In this document: positions 43,465 to 52,463 of the stretch, one piece after another
Layout of the letters: each line of letters starts with the position of its first letter
Numbering within the stretch: position 1 is the first letter of the stretch
Assembly (NCBI GenBank): GCA_025059375.1
Contig: JANXDO010000002.1
Span: forward strand, 190,966 to 254,965
Origin: Candidatus Nezhaarchaeota archaeon
Lineage (GTDB): Archaea > Thermoproteota > Methanomethylicia > Nezhaarchaeales > WYZ-LMO8
Direction of reading: 5' to 3'
DNA: 64,000 bases
Notes under the pieces: model-generated
Databases searched by the model: none
The model's input: only the letters and a program-made list of their open reading frames with translations
Told to the model about the DNA's origin: nothing
Program-made: the position numbers and the translations under genes

Positions 43465-43911
43465 GTGAGCTACATAAACTTAGTATACATGACTGAGGGC
43501 TACCAAGGTGAACTCAAGAGGATAAGTGTTATGGAAGAGACCTATGAATATCTAATAAGCACTAGAGCTAGATGGGAGCCTGTCGTGGCTATAGAGAAGG
43601 CAATTCTAAGGGCTAATAACGTACATCAAATAAACATTAGGCCTATAAAGTTAAACCCCGATGAGCTCGTCATACCTTGTCCAGTTACATGGAACTCTCT
43701 AGGACACCTATTAAGCGTAGGACGTAAGGGCGCTCCACAAAAAGTTGAAAAAGCTAGAACCTTTGAATATGCAAACTTTCTAGCCTTTAGGGATGGAACA
43801 ATAATTGAGGGAGATTTACTAGGTATTCTAAACGTGTTCCCGAAAGCAACCATTGCGGCCTTGCTTAGAGGCGGTGCAGGAAGGATTCCTCCCCCACCCT
43901 ATAGAAGCTAG
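43465..43911 (+). CDS. DUF22-like protein, copy 2, beside the CODH/ACS operon
   Basis: Paralogue of the gene at 15016, sharing the ISTxxRWxxVVA, PIKLxPxEL, GxPQxVE and DGxIExGDLLGxxNV segments. DUF22 is an archaeal family without a settled function. This copy ends with a Gly/Pro-rich tail (GGAGRIPPPPYRS) that copy 1 lacks. Starts with GTG 43465 after AGGTGATG; the ATG at 43489 is an alternative. It faces the cooC/cdh operon convergently with its stop one base from the cooC stop. Their closeness may reflect a functional link with CODH/ACS, but convergent orientation makes it weak. Confidence 0.7.
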   Translation: MSYINLVYMTEGYQGELKRISVMEETYEYLISTRARWEPVVAIEKAILRANNVHQINIRPIKLNPDELVIPCPVTWNSLGHLLSVGRKGAPQKVEKARTFEYANFLAFRDGTIIEGDLLGILNVFPKATIAALLRGGAGRIPPPPYRS

Positions 43912-44691
43912 TTATGGTACTAAACCCATTTTCTTTACGATATCTTTGATAGCCATCAGGGCGGGGCTATTAGCTGGAAGCTTTAGCAGAGGCGTACCCT
44001 CGAGGTTGAAACGAGCTATGTTCTCATCGTGTGGTATTATTCCAAGAGGCTCTACACCTATCTCTTCCGCATACTTGTATATTAGGTCCTCCTTGTCCTG
44101 TGGAAACCTGTTGCCGACGAGGAATGTCCTCTTGAACTGTATGTGTACTTCTTTAGCTAGCTTCTTTATTCTCAATGCTGTCAAGAAGCCCATTCTGCTC
44201 AAGTCGGTTACTATTACCATGTAGTCGACGTCCCTATCAGTCCTCCTGCTTAAGTGTTCGAGCCCGGCTTCCATATCCATCAGCGTTATAGCATAGTTCC
44301 TAGATAGCGTATCAAGGATATTCGTAAGTACGTCGTTTACCATGCAGTAGCAACCTTCACCCTCTGTCCTACCCATAACTAAGAGATCGAATTGGGGGAG
44401 CTCCTTCAAGACTTCAAGGACTTTAAACTCGAGAATATCCCTCTTGGACATTAGTGGTGGAAGCTCTCCCTTATCTATTGCCTTCTTGAGTTCATTGGTT
44501 ATGTCCCCCACAGTCTTTTGTACATCTATACCTAAAACTTCTGGTAAGTTTGAGGCTGGGTCGGCATCCACGACCAATATCGATTTAATCCCCATGTCTA
44601 TTAGTGCTCTCAGCATGAGTGCTGTGATCGTTGTCTTGCCTACTCCACCCTTACCTGAAACTGCTATTACTAACTTTTTACCATTTGACAA
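43912..44691 (-). CDS. cooC: CooC-type nickel-insertion ATPase for CODH
   Basis: P-loop ATPase that helps load nickel into CO dehydrogenase or ACS. SGKGGVGKTTITALML is the MinD-type Walker A with its signature Lys, LVVDADPASNLPEVLGI follows, and GEGCYCMVNDVL contains the CxC pair used for metal binding in CooC dimers. MDMEAGLEHLSRRTDRDVD and VGNRFP are standard. Last gene of the cdhA-B-C-D-E-cooC run, 85 bp after cdhE. 259 residues. Confidence 0.9.
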   Translation of the reverse strand: MSNGKKLVIAVSGKGGVGKTTITALMLRALIDMGIKSILVVDADPASNLPEVLGIDVQKTVGDITNELKKAIDKGELPPLMSKRDILEFKVLEVLKELPQFDLLVMGRTEGEGCYCMVNDVLTNILDTLSRNYAITLMDMEAGLEHLSRRTDRDVDYMVIVTDLSRMGFLTALRIKKLAKEVHIQFKRTFLVGNRFPQDKEDLIYKYAEEIGVEPLGIIPHDENIARFNLEGTPLLKLPANSPALMAIKDIVKKMGLVP

Positions 44692-44775
44692 ATCGATAGT
44701 CCTCCTACGAATGCAGCTATTTGGAAAGTTTAAAGTATGTTTAGGAAGTTCACGTAAAAAAATTGAAGTTAAAGT

Positions 44776-46200
44776 TTAAGTTGCTCTTAGCTCCTTTTTC
44801 AGCACTTTTTCAATAAATTCTGGGATATTTGATGAGTCTCTTGGGCCTACTATAACCTTCCATCCTGGGAGGAGCTCTTCAAGTTCACCGCTCAATCTTG
44901 CTGCTCTGCCTGGTATTACGAGTACTTTCTTCTTGAGCTTGCCGTCCAAGCCACTGGACTTTATAGCTTCAGCAAACTTCTCAGCTGTTAGCCTTCTACC
45001 TGCTACTGATGACTCTACACTTAAGCCTTCACTATCTGCCACGACGAGGTAAGCATCTACTTTAGCGTTCTCTATATCACCTCTAACCAAGAAGTATGTA
45101 AGCGCAAAGTTGCCTGTAGCGAATACAGGTGATGTGTCCGTCGGTTTACCTATCTCGTATAGACCAGGCTTAACTGATGGTGGTACCCTCGGATCTGTGT
45201 AGACGCTCTGTCTCCATACGAGAATGGGCATTAAAACCCAAGGATCGAGAGAGTGCATTACCATGAGGTCCGCATACCTAGTCATTAATATCGAGGCTAT
45301 GTAGGACTCCTTCATCTTCTTCTCTATTTCATCTCCCTCAGGATCCATCCAAACTACTGCTGGAACAGCCATTAGTGGAAAGCCTACAAGCTTATCTTCT
45401 TTCTCTATAGCTGCCCTCCTAAGCATCGTAAACATGCTTACCGTCTCAGCTAACGAGTCACCCTTTACATAGGTGCCTGGATCTAGCACTATATCCTCTA
45501 TCCCAGCACTTATAAAGGTCGAGGCGAGGCTCTTTAACATATTGAGGTTTCCTGGAGATGATATTGTCACCGGGCACTTGTACTTACTAGCCAAATCAAG
45601 CATCTCTCTCCAGTTATCTTTTGTTGCAGCGTATATGAGGGGCCTCTTGTCACCAACAACTGTTAAAGCTTCCTCCATGACGTCAGGGTTGTAGCTGCAT
45701 AGTATTAATGGCAATGAAGTGTTTCTTGACAGTGTATCTGCAGCCTTAGCAAACTTCTCGGGACTATCAGATGTACATCGAAGAGCTAACAGGTTAAGCC
45801 TAAGCTGTTGGCCTATCCTCTCAAAGGCGAAAACCTCAACGGCCTTAGCTCTTTTAATTAGAGAGTCGACATCCACATCGTCTGTGACGTCTATTGCTAT
45901 TGCTGTGGGGTTGTACCAAGTTAATTCATGCCTGTACATAACCACCTTATTTCCAATGACCACTTGATTAGGTGGTACTCCTATTGTAACAGCCTTTACC
46001 GGTGGTCTTATTAGCTCAAGAGCTGATTGGAGTTTGCTCTTATACTTTGGATCCTCAAATAAGGGCTTACATTGTCTTATGTCTGCCACTCTATCAGCAA
46101 CCTTTGCAGCAAAGGCCATGCATGTCGATTCGCCACATTGACCACAATTCGTTTGAGGAAGTACCTTGTAGACGTCTAGTGGTCTAATTATCTTGGGCAT
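44776..46200 (-). CDS. cdhE: CODH/ACS corrinoid Fe-S protein large (gamma) subunit
   Basis: Subunit of the corrinoid iron-sulfur protein that carries the methyl group between the pterin methyltransferase reaction and acetyl-CoA synthase. The N-terminal [4Fe-4S] site C-x2-C-x4-C-x16-C is plain in LPQTNCGQCGESTC...IRQC. A TIM barrel follows (IYAATKDNWREMLDLA, VLDPGTYV), then a C-terminal Rossmann-like B12-binding domain (YFLVRGDIENAKVDAYLVVADSEG). 474 residues. It lies 3 bp after cdhD. Confidence 0.94.
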   Translation of the reverse strand: MPKIIRPLDVYKVLPQTNCGQCGESTCMAFAAKVADRVADIRQCKPLFEDPKYKSKLQSALELIRPPVKAVTIGVPPNQVVIGNKVVMYRHELTWYNPTAIAIDVTDDVDVDSLIKRAKAVEVFAFERIGQQLRLNLLALRCTSDSPEKFAKAADTLSRNTSLPLILCSYNPDVMEEALTVVGDKRPLIYAATKDNWREMLDLASKYKCPVTISSPGNLNMLKSLASTFISAGIEDIVLDPGTYVKGDSLAETVSMFTMLRRAAIEKEDKLVGFPLMAVPAVVWMDPEGDEIEKKMKESYIASILMTRYADLMVMHSLDPWVLMPILVWRQSVYTDPRVPPSVKPGLYEIGKPTDTSPVFATGNFALTYFLVRGDIENAKVDAYLVVADSEGLSVESSVAGRRLTAEKFAEAIKSSGLDGKLKKKVLVIPGRAARLSGELEELLPGWKVIVGPRDSSNIPEFIEKVLKKELRAT

Positions 46201-46203
46201 TAT

Positions 46204-47421
46204 TTACACCTTCATTTTAACCCAATCACTATAATTAATCTCCTCAAGCTTAGTATCGAGCTTAGGCTTTGATAGTATCTCAGCTAAACCCTTAACTATC
46301 TTTGCTGCGAGTGGATGCATCATCATAAACATGTCTGCTCCAGCTAGCAACCCTACTATCGCTGTCGTTGCTTCCCACAATGGCCCTCTATACTCTCTTG
46401 GCCCCCACTCATCAACCTTCATCCATGCTTCTCTAGCCGCCCAAGCATTTGTTGCTGCACATGAAATTGGTGCTTGGAGAGATTCGTCACCCATTAAACC
46501 TGATAGCCTAATTCTCTCCATTACACTGAAGGAGTATTCAATGCCATACCCGAGCGCTCCAGTTGTTGGATCTATTATTAGGTGGTCCTTCGGTAAACCG
46601 GACCCAATAAGCTTTCGTGAAAGTTCCTTTGCTTGGTTTATATCCATGAAGGCTAATGCCACAACATTGTGCTTTGTCTTTGACATAGCTTTTGCTACGG
46701 CTTCAAGGTCCATGTCGATGGTGGCTGAAGCAAAGACTAATCTTTCTCCAGCAGTTATCTCACCTATGTACTGGAAGATCTGAAGGTCCTTCTGCGGATT
46801 TCCAGAGCCTCCAATAATTATTGGTTCATCAATTGCTTGAAGAACTCTTTCAACAGTCTTAGCTGCTTCTTGAACTGATGTGTCCTTCAATGTGGGATCT
46901 GTACTCACTAAGTGTAGTGAAATCAAGTCTGCACCATAGACTTGAATGGCCTTCTTAGCCCACTCAGCAGGATCGTCTAGGACGTCCTTATATGATGCCT
47001 TAACCGGACCAGCTAGTGGAACTATTGGTTGATCAAAGACGTCCAGAGCTATTATCGGCCTGTTCTTTGGTGGGCTTTCAAACCTATAGTATGGTGGGCA
47101 AGTTTCTCCACCTACCTTTATCACCTTGCCTCGCGTGCCACCTTCAGCTTTCGTGGCTCCAATCTTAACTTCTGGTATTGAGCCTGGGTAAGTCATTACG
47201 GGTAGCTCAAATTTTTCCATTTTTAGCTCTATAACTCTCTTTAAAGCAACAGCAGCTTCAGGAGCAGCTTTAGCCATTGTCTGCACTACTAAGGGAAGAA
47301 ATTCTATAGCTAGCTCCTCAGCCTCTATGTTTACGTCCTCTAGCTCCAGCTCCTCAGCCTCACTAAATAAATCAAAGAGATCAAAGATCTTGTCCTTGTC
47401 CCTGTCCTTGCTCTTGCTCAC
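46204..47421 (-). CDS. cdhD: CODH/ACS corrinoid Fe-S protein small (delta) subunit
   Basis: Second half of the corrinoid protein, pairing with CdhE. A TIM-barrel core contains IALDVFDQPI, GADLISLHLVSTDPTLKDTSVQEAAKTV, IIIGGSGNPQKDLQIF, PKDHLIIDPTTGALGYGIEYSFSVMERIRLSGL and MMMHPLAAKIVKGLAEIL, all typical of CdhD. The N-terminal 45 residues are strongly acidic (DIFDLFDLFSEAEELELEDVN), probably a flexible tail. Overlaps the cdhC end by 4 bp, so the two are coupled. Confidence 0.94.
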   Translation of the reverse strand: MSKSKDRDKDKIFDLFDLFSEAEELELEDVNIEAEELAIEFLPLVVQTMAKAAPEAAVALKRVIELKMEKFELPVMTYPGSIPEVKIGATKAEGGTRGKVIKVGGETCPPYYRFESPPKNRPIIALDVFDQPIVPLAGPVKASYKDVLDDPAEWAKKAIQVYGADLISLHLVSTDPTLKDTSVQEAAKTVERVLQAIDEPIIIGGSGNPQKDLQIFQYIGEITAGERLVFASATIDMDLEAVAKAMSKTKHNVVALAFMDINQAKELSRKLIGSGLPKDHLIIDPTTGALGYGIEYSFSVMERIRLSGLMGDESLQAPISCAATNAWAAREAWMKVDEWGPREYRGPLWEATTAIVGLLAGADMFMMMHPLAAKIVKGLAEILSKPKLDTKLEEINYSDWVKMKV

Positions 47422-48836
47422 TTCTTCTCAGCCCTTTTTATTATCAGTTTCTTAATTGTTATCCTTGCTCCTTGAAGGATTATCTTTACTCCACCACCAG
47501 CTGCTACAGGTACTGCACCAACTGGGATTCCAGTCACTTCAGCTACTGGTGCAGCAGCTGGAGCTGGAACGGCTTCTGGTGGCTTTTCTACTGGTGGTGG
47601 GGCTAATGCAGCCTCCTTCTCTCTTATCTTAGCTGCAAGTGGATGATTCTTCTCGAGAAGGAACTTCTTTAACTCTTCTATGTTCTTAGCTTCCTTCTCG
47701 GTCGCTATCTTATCACGGAGCTCTGGTGGTATGGCATCCTTGACCCTCTCCTTTAGATCTGATGGCATCCAGACGACTCTGTTCCACCCTCCATCGGCTT
47801 GGAAGAACTTTGGTGACCTGAAGTACTCAATACCAACTCCGAGGAAACCGACTGTTTGTATGCCACCACCTGTCTGTGCAGCCATTGCTGAAAATGGCAA
47901 TCCATTTACTGCTGCCCCTTTGAAGCCTCGATGAGCAAAGCCCACTCCGTCAACTTCTGGTATATAGAATGCTATGCATTCAAAGCATCCACATGACGTG
48001 TGTGGGTAATCGAACATTGAGTATAGGAAGACCCTCTTTACTGCTCCCAGAGATCTCTTAGATACAACCTCGTTTACCCCTTCATACTCACCTTTTATTG
48101 GGTCTAAGCATTTACCCTTTGGTATTGGGAAGTTTGGTCCTTTAGGGTCTATATTTGCTGCAGCCCTAGCATCGAACCATGTTAATGCACCGCATAGCGA
48201 TACCCTGTTTGGAGTTATAACGCAGACGTGTTGTGGAGCAAATGACTGGCACAAAACGCAACCATAAAACGTGTCAACATCCTCATCCTTTATAGCTCTA
48301 GCTCTCGCATCCCTAGCATTATAAATCTCGAGAGCTTTGGCGTACCACTCTTTAACCTTCTCTGGATCAGTTATGAAGTTGACCTCAATCTTCTCTATAA
48401 ACGGCATTTCTGCCTTGAATAGCCTTATGAGAGCTTTACCCCACCATACTAAGCTCGTTAAACCCTTCTTGAAGGACTTCTTGCTAATTCTGATCCAGAT
48501 GTCATATCTTTGGTTTAGATGCATCACGCCCTCTATGTAGTTCGTGTATAAATGTATCCTCCTCTCGATGACTGGTTCCAAGTCCTTCTCTATCTTTGCC
48601 CCCGCAACCTTAATTAATATGCCAATTGGATAGCTTCCACCCTCTTTAAGCTCAGTTAGATCTGGACCTATCACCTTCACTGTTTCATCCTCAACTTCCT
48701 CCATTGGGGCCGCTAGTACAAGCTCAAACTTGTAGGGAACTGCGCCTCCACCAAACTCGGCGTACATGTCCTCTCTTCTAATTCTCTCTCCTTCGTATAT
48801 GGGGCTCACTTCGACTGGGAAGCCCTCAAATGACAT
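47418..48836 (-). CDS. cdhC: Acetyl-CoA synthase (CODH/ACS beta subunit)
   Basis: Makes or splits acetyl-CoA at the nickel A-cluster. A-cluster cysteine regions are visible: CVLCQSFAPQHVC near 190-203 and SCGCFECIAFYIPEVDGVGFAHRGF near 280. MWMPSDLKERV-type sequence follows. After a Pro/Ala-rich linker (about residues 405-440) the chain ends with VKIILQGARITIKKLIIKRA, the conserved C-terminal strand of archaeal CdhC. The bacterial N-terminal CODH-contact domain is absent, as expected for archaea. 472 residues. The linker may let the end move relative to the complex. Confidence 0.94.
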   Translation of the reverse strand: MSFEGFPVEVSPIYEGERIRREDMYAEFGGGAVPYKFELVLAAPMEEVEDETVKVIGPDLTELKEGGSYPIGILIKVAGAKIEKDLEPVIERRIHLYTNYIEGVMHLNQRYDIWIRISKKSFKKGLTSLVWWGKALIRLFKAEMPFIEKIEVNFITDPEKVKEWYAKALEIYNARDARARAIKDEDVDTFYGCVLCQSFAPQHVCVITPNRVSLCGALTWFDARAAANIDPKGPNFPIPKGKCLDPIKGEYEGVNEVVSKRSLGAVKRVFLYSMFDYPHTSCGCFECIAFYIPEVDGVGFAHRGFKGAAVNGLPFSAMAAQTGGGIQTVGFLGVGIEYFRSPKFFQADGGWNRVVWMPSDLKERVKDAIPPELRDKIATEKEAKNIEELKKFLLEKNHPLAAKIREKEAALAPPPVEKPPEAVPAPAAAPVAEVTGIPVGAVPVAAGGGVKIILQGARITIKKLIIKRAEKK

Positions 48837-48855
48837 GCTAAGTCACCTTGAAGTT

Positions 48856-49386
48856 CTAAGGTTTTAAAACTGTGAGTACATTATTTAAGGCTTGCTCCCA
48901 TTCTTCCTGCCTTAAATTAGGCATTGAAAAGGTTGCGTTGGGTTGGAAGTACCTATCAAGTGATAGCGTTCTTAGGTTTGTGAAGCTTTTTAGTGTTGAA
49001 AGCATCTGTGACTGAAACTGATACAAGATGCCTACATAAATGATGAGGTCATGAGGTCCCTTACCATCTATGCTCCAGGCCGGGTCCTGTAGCCTGTTCG
49101 TTATGTCGGCTAAGCTCATGATTGCAGCTGGTTCCACACCTCTATCCCTCAGAGCCTTGTACACGTGAGCTGTCGCAATTACTGGCATCCCTGCTTTAGC
49201 TAATTCAGCCACAAAGTCGATTAGCAGCTTATCACCCCATTTCTCCTTGAGAGCAGCTCCACCTACTACCACTAGAGGTCTCTTTGATGCCTTTATTAGC
49301 TTGGCAACTACATCACCTTTTACTGGAGTCGCCATCTCATGTCCTGGAACGTTACCCCACTGCCAAGGCTTAACAACCATAGCCAT
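48856..49386 (-). CDS. cdhB: CODH/ACS epsilon subunit
   Basis: Small accessory subunit of the archaeal CODH component, with a Rossmann-like fold similar to the DHS/TPP-enzyme middle domain. PLVVVGGAALKEKWGDKLLIDFVAELAKAG and PVIATAHVYKALRDRG are typical, as is SLDRYFQPNATFSMPN near the end. 176 residues is normal. It sits between cdhA and cdhC with short gaps (6 and 19 bp). Its presence marks the archaeal CODH type. Confidence 0.92.
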   Translation of the reverse strand: MAMVVKPWQWGNVPGHEMATPVKGDVVAKLIKASKRPLVVVGGAALKEKWGDKLLIDFVAELAKAGMPVIATAHVYKALRDRGVEPAAIMSLADITNRLQDPAWSIDGKGPHDLIIYVGILYQFQSQMLSTLKSFTNLRTLSLDRYFQPNATFSMPNLRQEEWEQALNNVLTVLKP

Positions 49387-49392
49387 GACTGG

Positions 49393-51753
49393 TCACCCTT
49401 GAGCTTTAACTAACCTCTTCAGTAGTGTTGGATCTATTGATGGCTTCTCCCACGATTTCCATCCAACCTCCTTTAAGTGCTGCATTATCTCGTTCTTGAA
49501 CGTGATTGGTATGTCTGCCTCAGACCTAACGAATAGATGCAAGTCTGGTGGTAGCCTTCCATATATCCTCTTGTAGAGGTCAACGTAGTGTGTAAGCTTA
49601 ATCATCCTGCCCTTAGTTGTATCGTTTGGCCTTATGCACAACTTGGCTGTCCACACCATGCACTCCTCCATGGTCTCTAAGGCTACAATTAGATGTTCTG
49701 GTGCTGGTCCAACCCAAACTCTCTCTCCAGTCCTTGCATCGTATACGGTGAAGGCCGCATTGTCTTCCGCCCTACCAAGGTATAGTCTTCTGTACTTAGC
49801 TCCTTGAGGTCCGATTATTACTGGGACTCCTAACCTATTAAAACCGGTTGCAATTGCAGCAGCCTTCTGCGAGTAAGCGCCCCATGCAACTCCAACCGCT
49901 CCAACTCTATTCAGTATGTAGTCTGCTATCTCCTCATAGTTTGCTCTTAGTGGCCTCTTAGCAAATATGTTTGCTATCTTTATGGCTGCACCCGCTATGT
50001 GAGCATTAGCTACGCATGAGCCTACGTTGACGACTCCACCTCTATCAAATGAGCCTGGAAACTCTTCATATATCGTCTTGCCCTCTTCATTCTTTACGTA
50101 GGATGCAACCATAGCAGAGCATCCCGAAAGCGTTATAATGAAGCCTCTTCTAGCAAATTCCCTAGCCATTAGTGCGACTTCCCTACCACCATTGGGGTAG
50201 TTAGCGCATCCAACATAGGCAATTACTCCAGGTATCTCACCTAAAACTATTGGTGAGCCAACCTCCCTAATCTCGGTGTCGAGTATTGGTCCTCTTCCAA
50301 CCCTTATCCTATACTTTTCAGTTTTTATTTTATGTTGAGCAGCAGCCTCTATGAGTGTTAACCCCGGTATTCCCTTTGGACAAGCTTGTTCGCATCTAGC
50401 ACATCCTAAGCACACATCGTGTAGTGTAGCGAGAAGCTGAAAGTCGCCCTTCTTAGCATTAAATATTGCTTGGTCTATTGGTAAGTCTATTGGGCAATTT
50501 CTTCTACACGATCCACAGAAGGTACAGCTGGCAGCGATGGACTGTATTTGTGATATATCTGGTATCGCTTTAAACTTTTGTCTTATTGGTGCCATCCTTA
50601 TAGCAGTAATAGCAGTTACTGCCCCGGCCTTCTCTAAGTCTGGTAGGAAGACTCCTGGTACCTTGCCACTAACTAATAGGTCAACTATCTTTTCTACTGG
50701 AAGTTCACTTGCATCCATTAGGCCGTATGCAGCCTTATCTGAAGCTGCTATTACCGGTGTCTTGACCTTCTGAGCCTCAAACAATAAGTTTGTCCTAATG
50801 CATTGTTCATCTAGTAGTAAGGCATCTGCTGCACCTGCTCTCACTATTCTAACTTGATCGGTTATTGGACCAACTATCTTTGCCTGGTCTCTATACCTTG
50901 TAATGTCATGAGCTGTGCAGCATAAGCCTGCCACTTCAACAGTCTCACCAGGTCCTCCTAGACCAGCTTTCTCCAAGTAGTCTATGACCTCTATTCCCGC
51001 GGAGACGTTATGTCCTACGCACAGTACAACTGGCTTACTTAGATCAAGAACTCCAAGCCCAATCCAGGTTAATGGTGCGTTGGGGTCTCCCTTGGGGAAG
51101 TTGAAACTCACGATTTGAGCCACATCTGCTATCTCAAGGGCTAAGTGGTCTATCATGCTAACGTGTAGTGCCTTCGATTCAAAGTCTAAGTAGCTGCCTT
51201 CTTGACCTGTATGGGTTGCAGCTAGACACTGAGTTACTTGTTGCTCGGCATAGTTAAGCAAGTAGGCTAAGTCACCTAGAGTTTTAGGCTTGATACCAGT
51301 TATAAGCCTAGCAATAGGCATTTCAATCGCTACATCTTGTCCTAAATTTAATGGATAATCCTCACCATACTTCTCAATGAGGTGGTCGACCATGTGCCTG
51401 GCATGTGCTAGGTGTGTTGATGCCCCAATGCAACACGCAATTAAGACGATCCTGGCTGTCTGACCCTTCATGTCGATGCCGCATGCTCCTAATTTACCCT
51501 TGGATAAGTCGCACTTACCGTAAGTACAGAGACAACAGTAATCACACACAGGGGCGTAGAAGGGTTTGTAACGGCTTAACAGCATGTGATCCCAAGATCT
51601 CAACGTCGATATATGCGGGAAGGGTGTTGGTCCCAGCGGCTCCCACTCCTCCTCCATTGCCATTCTTCCTATGAGTACCTCCACATCCTTAGCGTGCACT
51701 AAGTCACTCCTCAATTCCTTAGCAGATAGCTTCAATGGACCCTTCTCAGCCAT
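49393..51753 (-). CDS. cdhA: Carbon monoxide dehydrogenase (CODH/ACS alpha subunit)
   Basis: Nickel-iron CODH converting CO2 and CO. N-terminal cysteines CDYCCLCTYGKCDLSKGKLGACG build the B/D clusters. The ferredoxin-like insert CTFCGSCRRNCP and CLGCARCEQACP, missing from bacterial CooS, identifies the archaeal CdhA type. C-cluster residues are in VAGLCCTAHD, DEQCIRTN, YVGCANYP and NVGSCVANAH. 786 residues fits the family. First gene of the cdh operon, with GGAGGT before the ATG and a TATA box at 51791. With CdhB it forms the electron-transferring half of the complex. Confidence 0.95.
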   Translation of the reverse strand: MAEKGPLKLSAKELRSDLVHAKDVEVLIGRMAMEEEWEPLGPTPFPHISTLRSWDHMLLSRYKPFYAPVCDYCCLCTYGKCDLSKGKLGACGIDMKGQTARIVLIACCIGASTHLAHARHMVDHLIEKYGEDYPLNLGQDVAIEMPIARLITGIKPKTLGDLAYLLNYAEQQVTQCLAATHTGQEGSYLDFESKALHVSMIDHLALEIADVAQIVSFNFPKGDPNAPLTWIGLGVLDLSKPVVLCVGHNVSAGIEVIDYLEKAGLGGPGETVEVAGLCCTAHDITRYRDQAKIVGPITDQVRIVRAGAADALLLDEQCIRTNLLFEAQKVKTPVIAASDKAAYGLMDASELPVEKIVDLLVSGKVPGVFLPDLEKAGAVTAITAIRMAPIRQKFKAIPDISQIQSIAASCTFCGSCRRNCPIDLPIDQAIFNAKKGDFQLLATLHDVCLGCARCEQACPKGIPGLTLIEAAAQHKIKTEKYRIRVGRGPILDTEIREVGSPIVLGEIPGVIAYVGCANYPNGGREVALMAREFARRGFIITLSGCSAMVASYVKNEEGKTIYEEFPGSFDRGGVVNVGSCVANAHIAGAAIKIANIFAKRPLRANYEEIADYILNRVGAVGVAWGAYSQKAAAIATGFNRLGVPVIIGPQGAKYRRLYLGRAEDNAAFTVYDARTGERVWVGPAPEHLIVALETMEECMVWTAKLCIRPNDTTKGRMIKLTHYVDLYKRIYGRLPPDLHLFVRSEADIPITFKNEIMQHLKEVGWKSWEKPSIDPTLLKRLVKAQG

Positions 51754-51790
51754 TAATACAACCTCCAGTTCTAAACCGGCAATATTAGGC

Positions 51791-51800
51791 GTTTTAAAAC
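51791..51800 (-). promoter_or_regulatory. TATA box of the cdh operon
   Basis: GTTTTAAAAC is a perfect 10-bp palindrome about 40 bp upstream of the cdhA ATG (51753). GGAGGT follows at 51762-51767 on the minus strand. A short leader of roughly 15 bases fits. No other promoter-sized gap occurs until after cdhE, so the whole run cdhA to cooC is probably read from here. Confidence 0.55.
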
Positions 51801-51911
51801 TTGCGTAGAATTACACCTACAAGAAGAAGCTGACCGCTCAGTGATCTTTGAAATTGCTTCAAAAGCAATATTAAGATGTGAATTGATGATCTCTAAGTAG
51901 AGGGTCACTTT

Positions 51912-52334
51912 ATGTCACTTGGCGTGGAGGGGTTCGTAAGCATTAGAGAGCTTGAGGGTGGACACGCTCATGATAGGTTCCTTAAAAACGCTATTCAGAT
52001 GCGAGTCAAGGCATTAAAAGATTTAACGATAGATGAAGTTAAGATTGTAGCTATGGCTATAGGCGGCAGGCTTGTGGACTTTAAAGTTAATGACTCTACG
52101 GCATGGGCTATAGCTGTGACTCCTTTACCTGGGTTTCACATAGTCTTCTGCATGCAGAAGTACTCTCCTGAGTTTGAGGATACGATTGAGATCTTATTTT
52201 CAAAGAAAGCTCTTGAACTTGGAATTCCAGCAGAGGATGCAAGTGAGTGGGCTATATTGTACATGAACGCGATGATCTATGCTATTAGGAGGATATTAAA
52301 GAAGGAGGTCGAACGTATATCATACTATCTCTAG
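51912..52334 (+). CDS. Conserved-looking 140-residue protein of unknown function
   Basis: I do not recognise the family. The protein starts at ATG 51912 after AGGGTCACTTT and runs divergently from cdhA across a 158 bp gap. It reads as a mixed alpha/beta domain (ALKDLTIDEVKIVAMAIGG, TAWAIAVTPLPGFHIVFCMQKYS) ending in helices (EWAILYMNAMIYAIRRILKKEVERI). No metal motif, signal peptide or membrane segment. Shared promoter region with CODH/ACS makes a linked role possible. Confidence 0.55.
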   Translation: MSLGVEGFVSIRELEGGHAHDRFLKNAIQMRVKALKDLTIDEVKIVAMAIGGRLVDFKVNDSTAWAIAVTPLPGFHIVFCMQKYSPEFEDTIEILFSKKALELGIPAEDASEWAILYMNAMIYAIRRILKKEVERISYYL

Positions 52335-52347
52335 GGGGCTAAATAAA

Positions 52348-52358
52348 GCATAAAAGCC
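52348..52358 (+). promoter_or_regulatory. TATA-like box for the tRNA gene
   Basis: GCATAAAAGCC centres about 36 bp before the tRNA, a plausible TATA element for the archaeal RNA polymerase. No other AT-rich element lies between it and the tRNA. Confidence 0.35.
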
Positions 52359-52388
52359 TCTAGACCGACGTAGAGAAAGTAAGATTAG

Positions 52389-52463
52389 GGGCCGGTAGTT
52401 TAGCCTGGCTAAAACGCTACCCTTACGAGGTAGTGATCCCCGGTTCAAATCCGGGCCGGCCCA
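52389..52463 (+). tRNA. tRNA-Val (anticodon UAC)
   Basis: A full cloverleaf is readable: acceptor GGGCCGG with CCGGCCC (7 bp), D stem GTTT/AAAC around a 10-base loop, anticodon stem CTACC/GGTAG with loop C-T-T-A-C-G-A, a 5-base variable loop and T stem CCCGG/CCGGG with loop TTCAAAT. The anticodon at 52424-52426 is TAC (UAC), decoding valine GUA/GUG-type codons. The discriminator base is A, no CCA is encoded, and there is no intron. GC-rich stems fit a thermophile. Confidence 0.95.
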
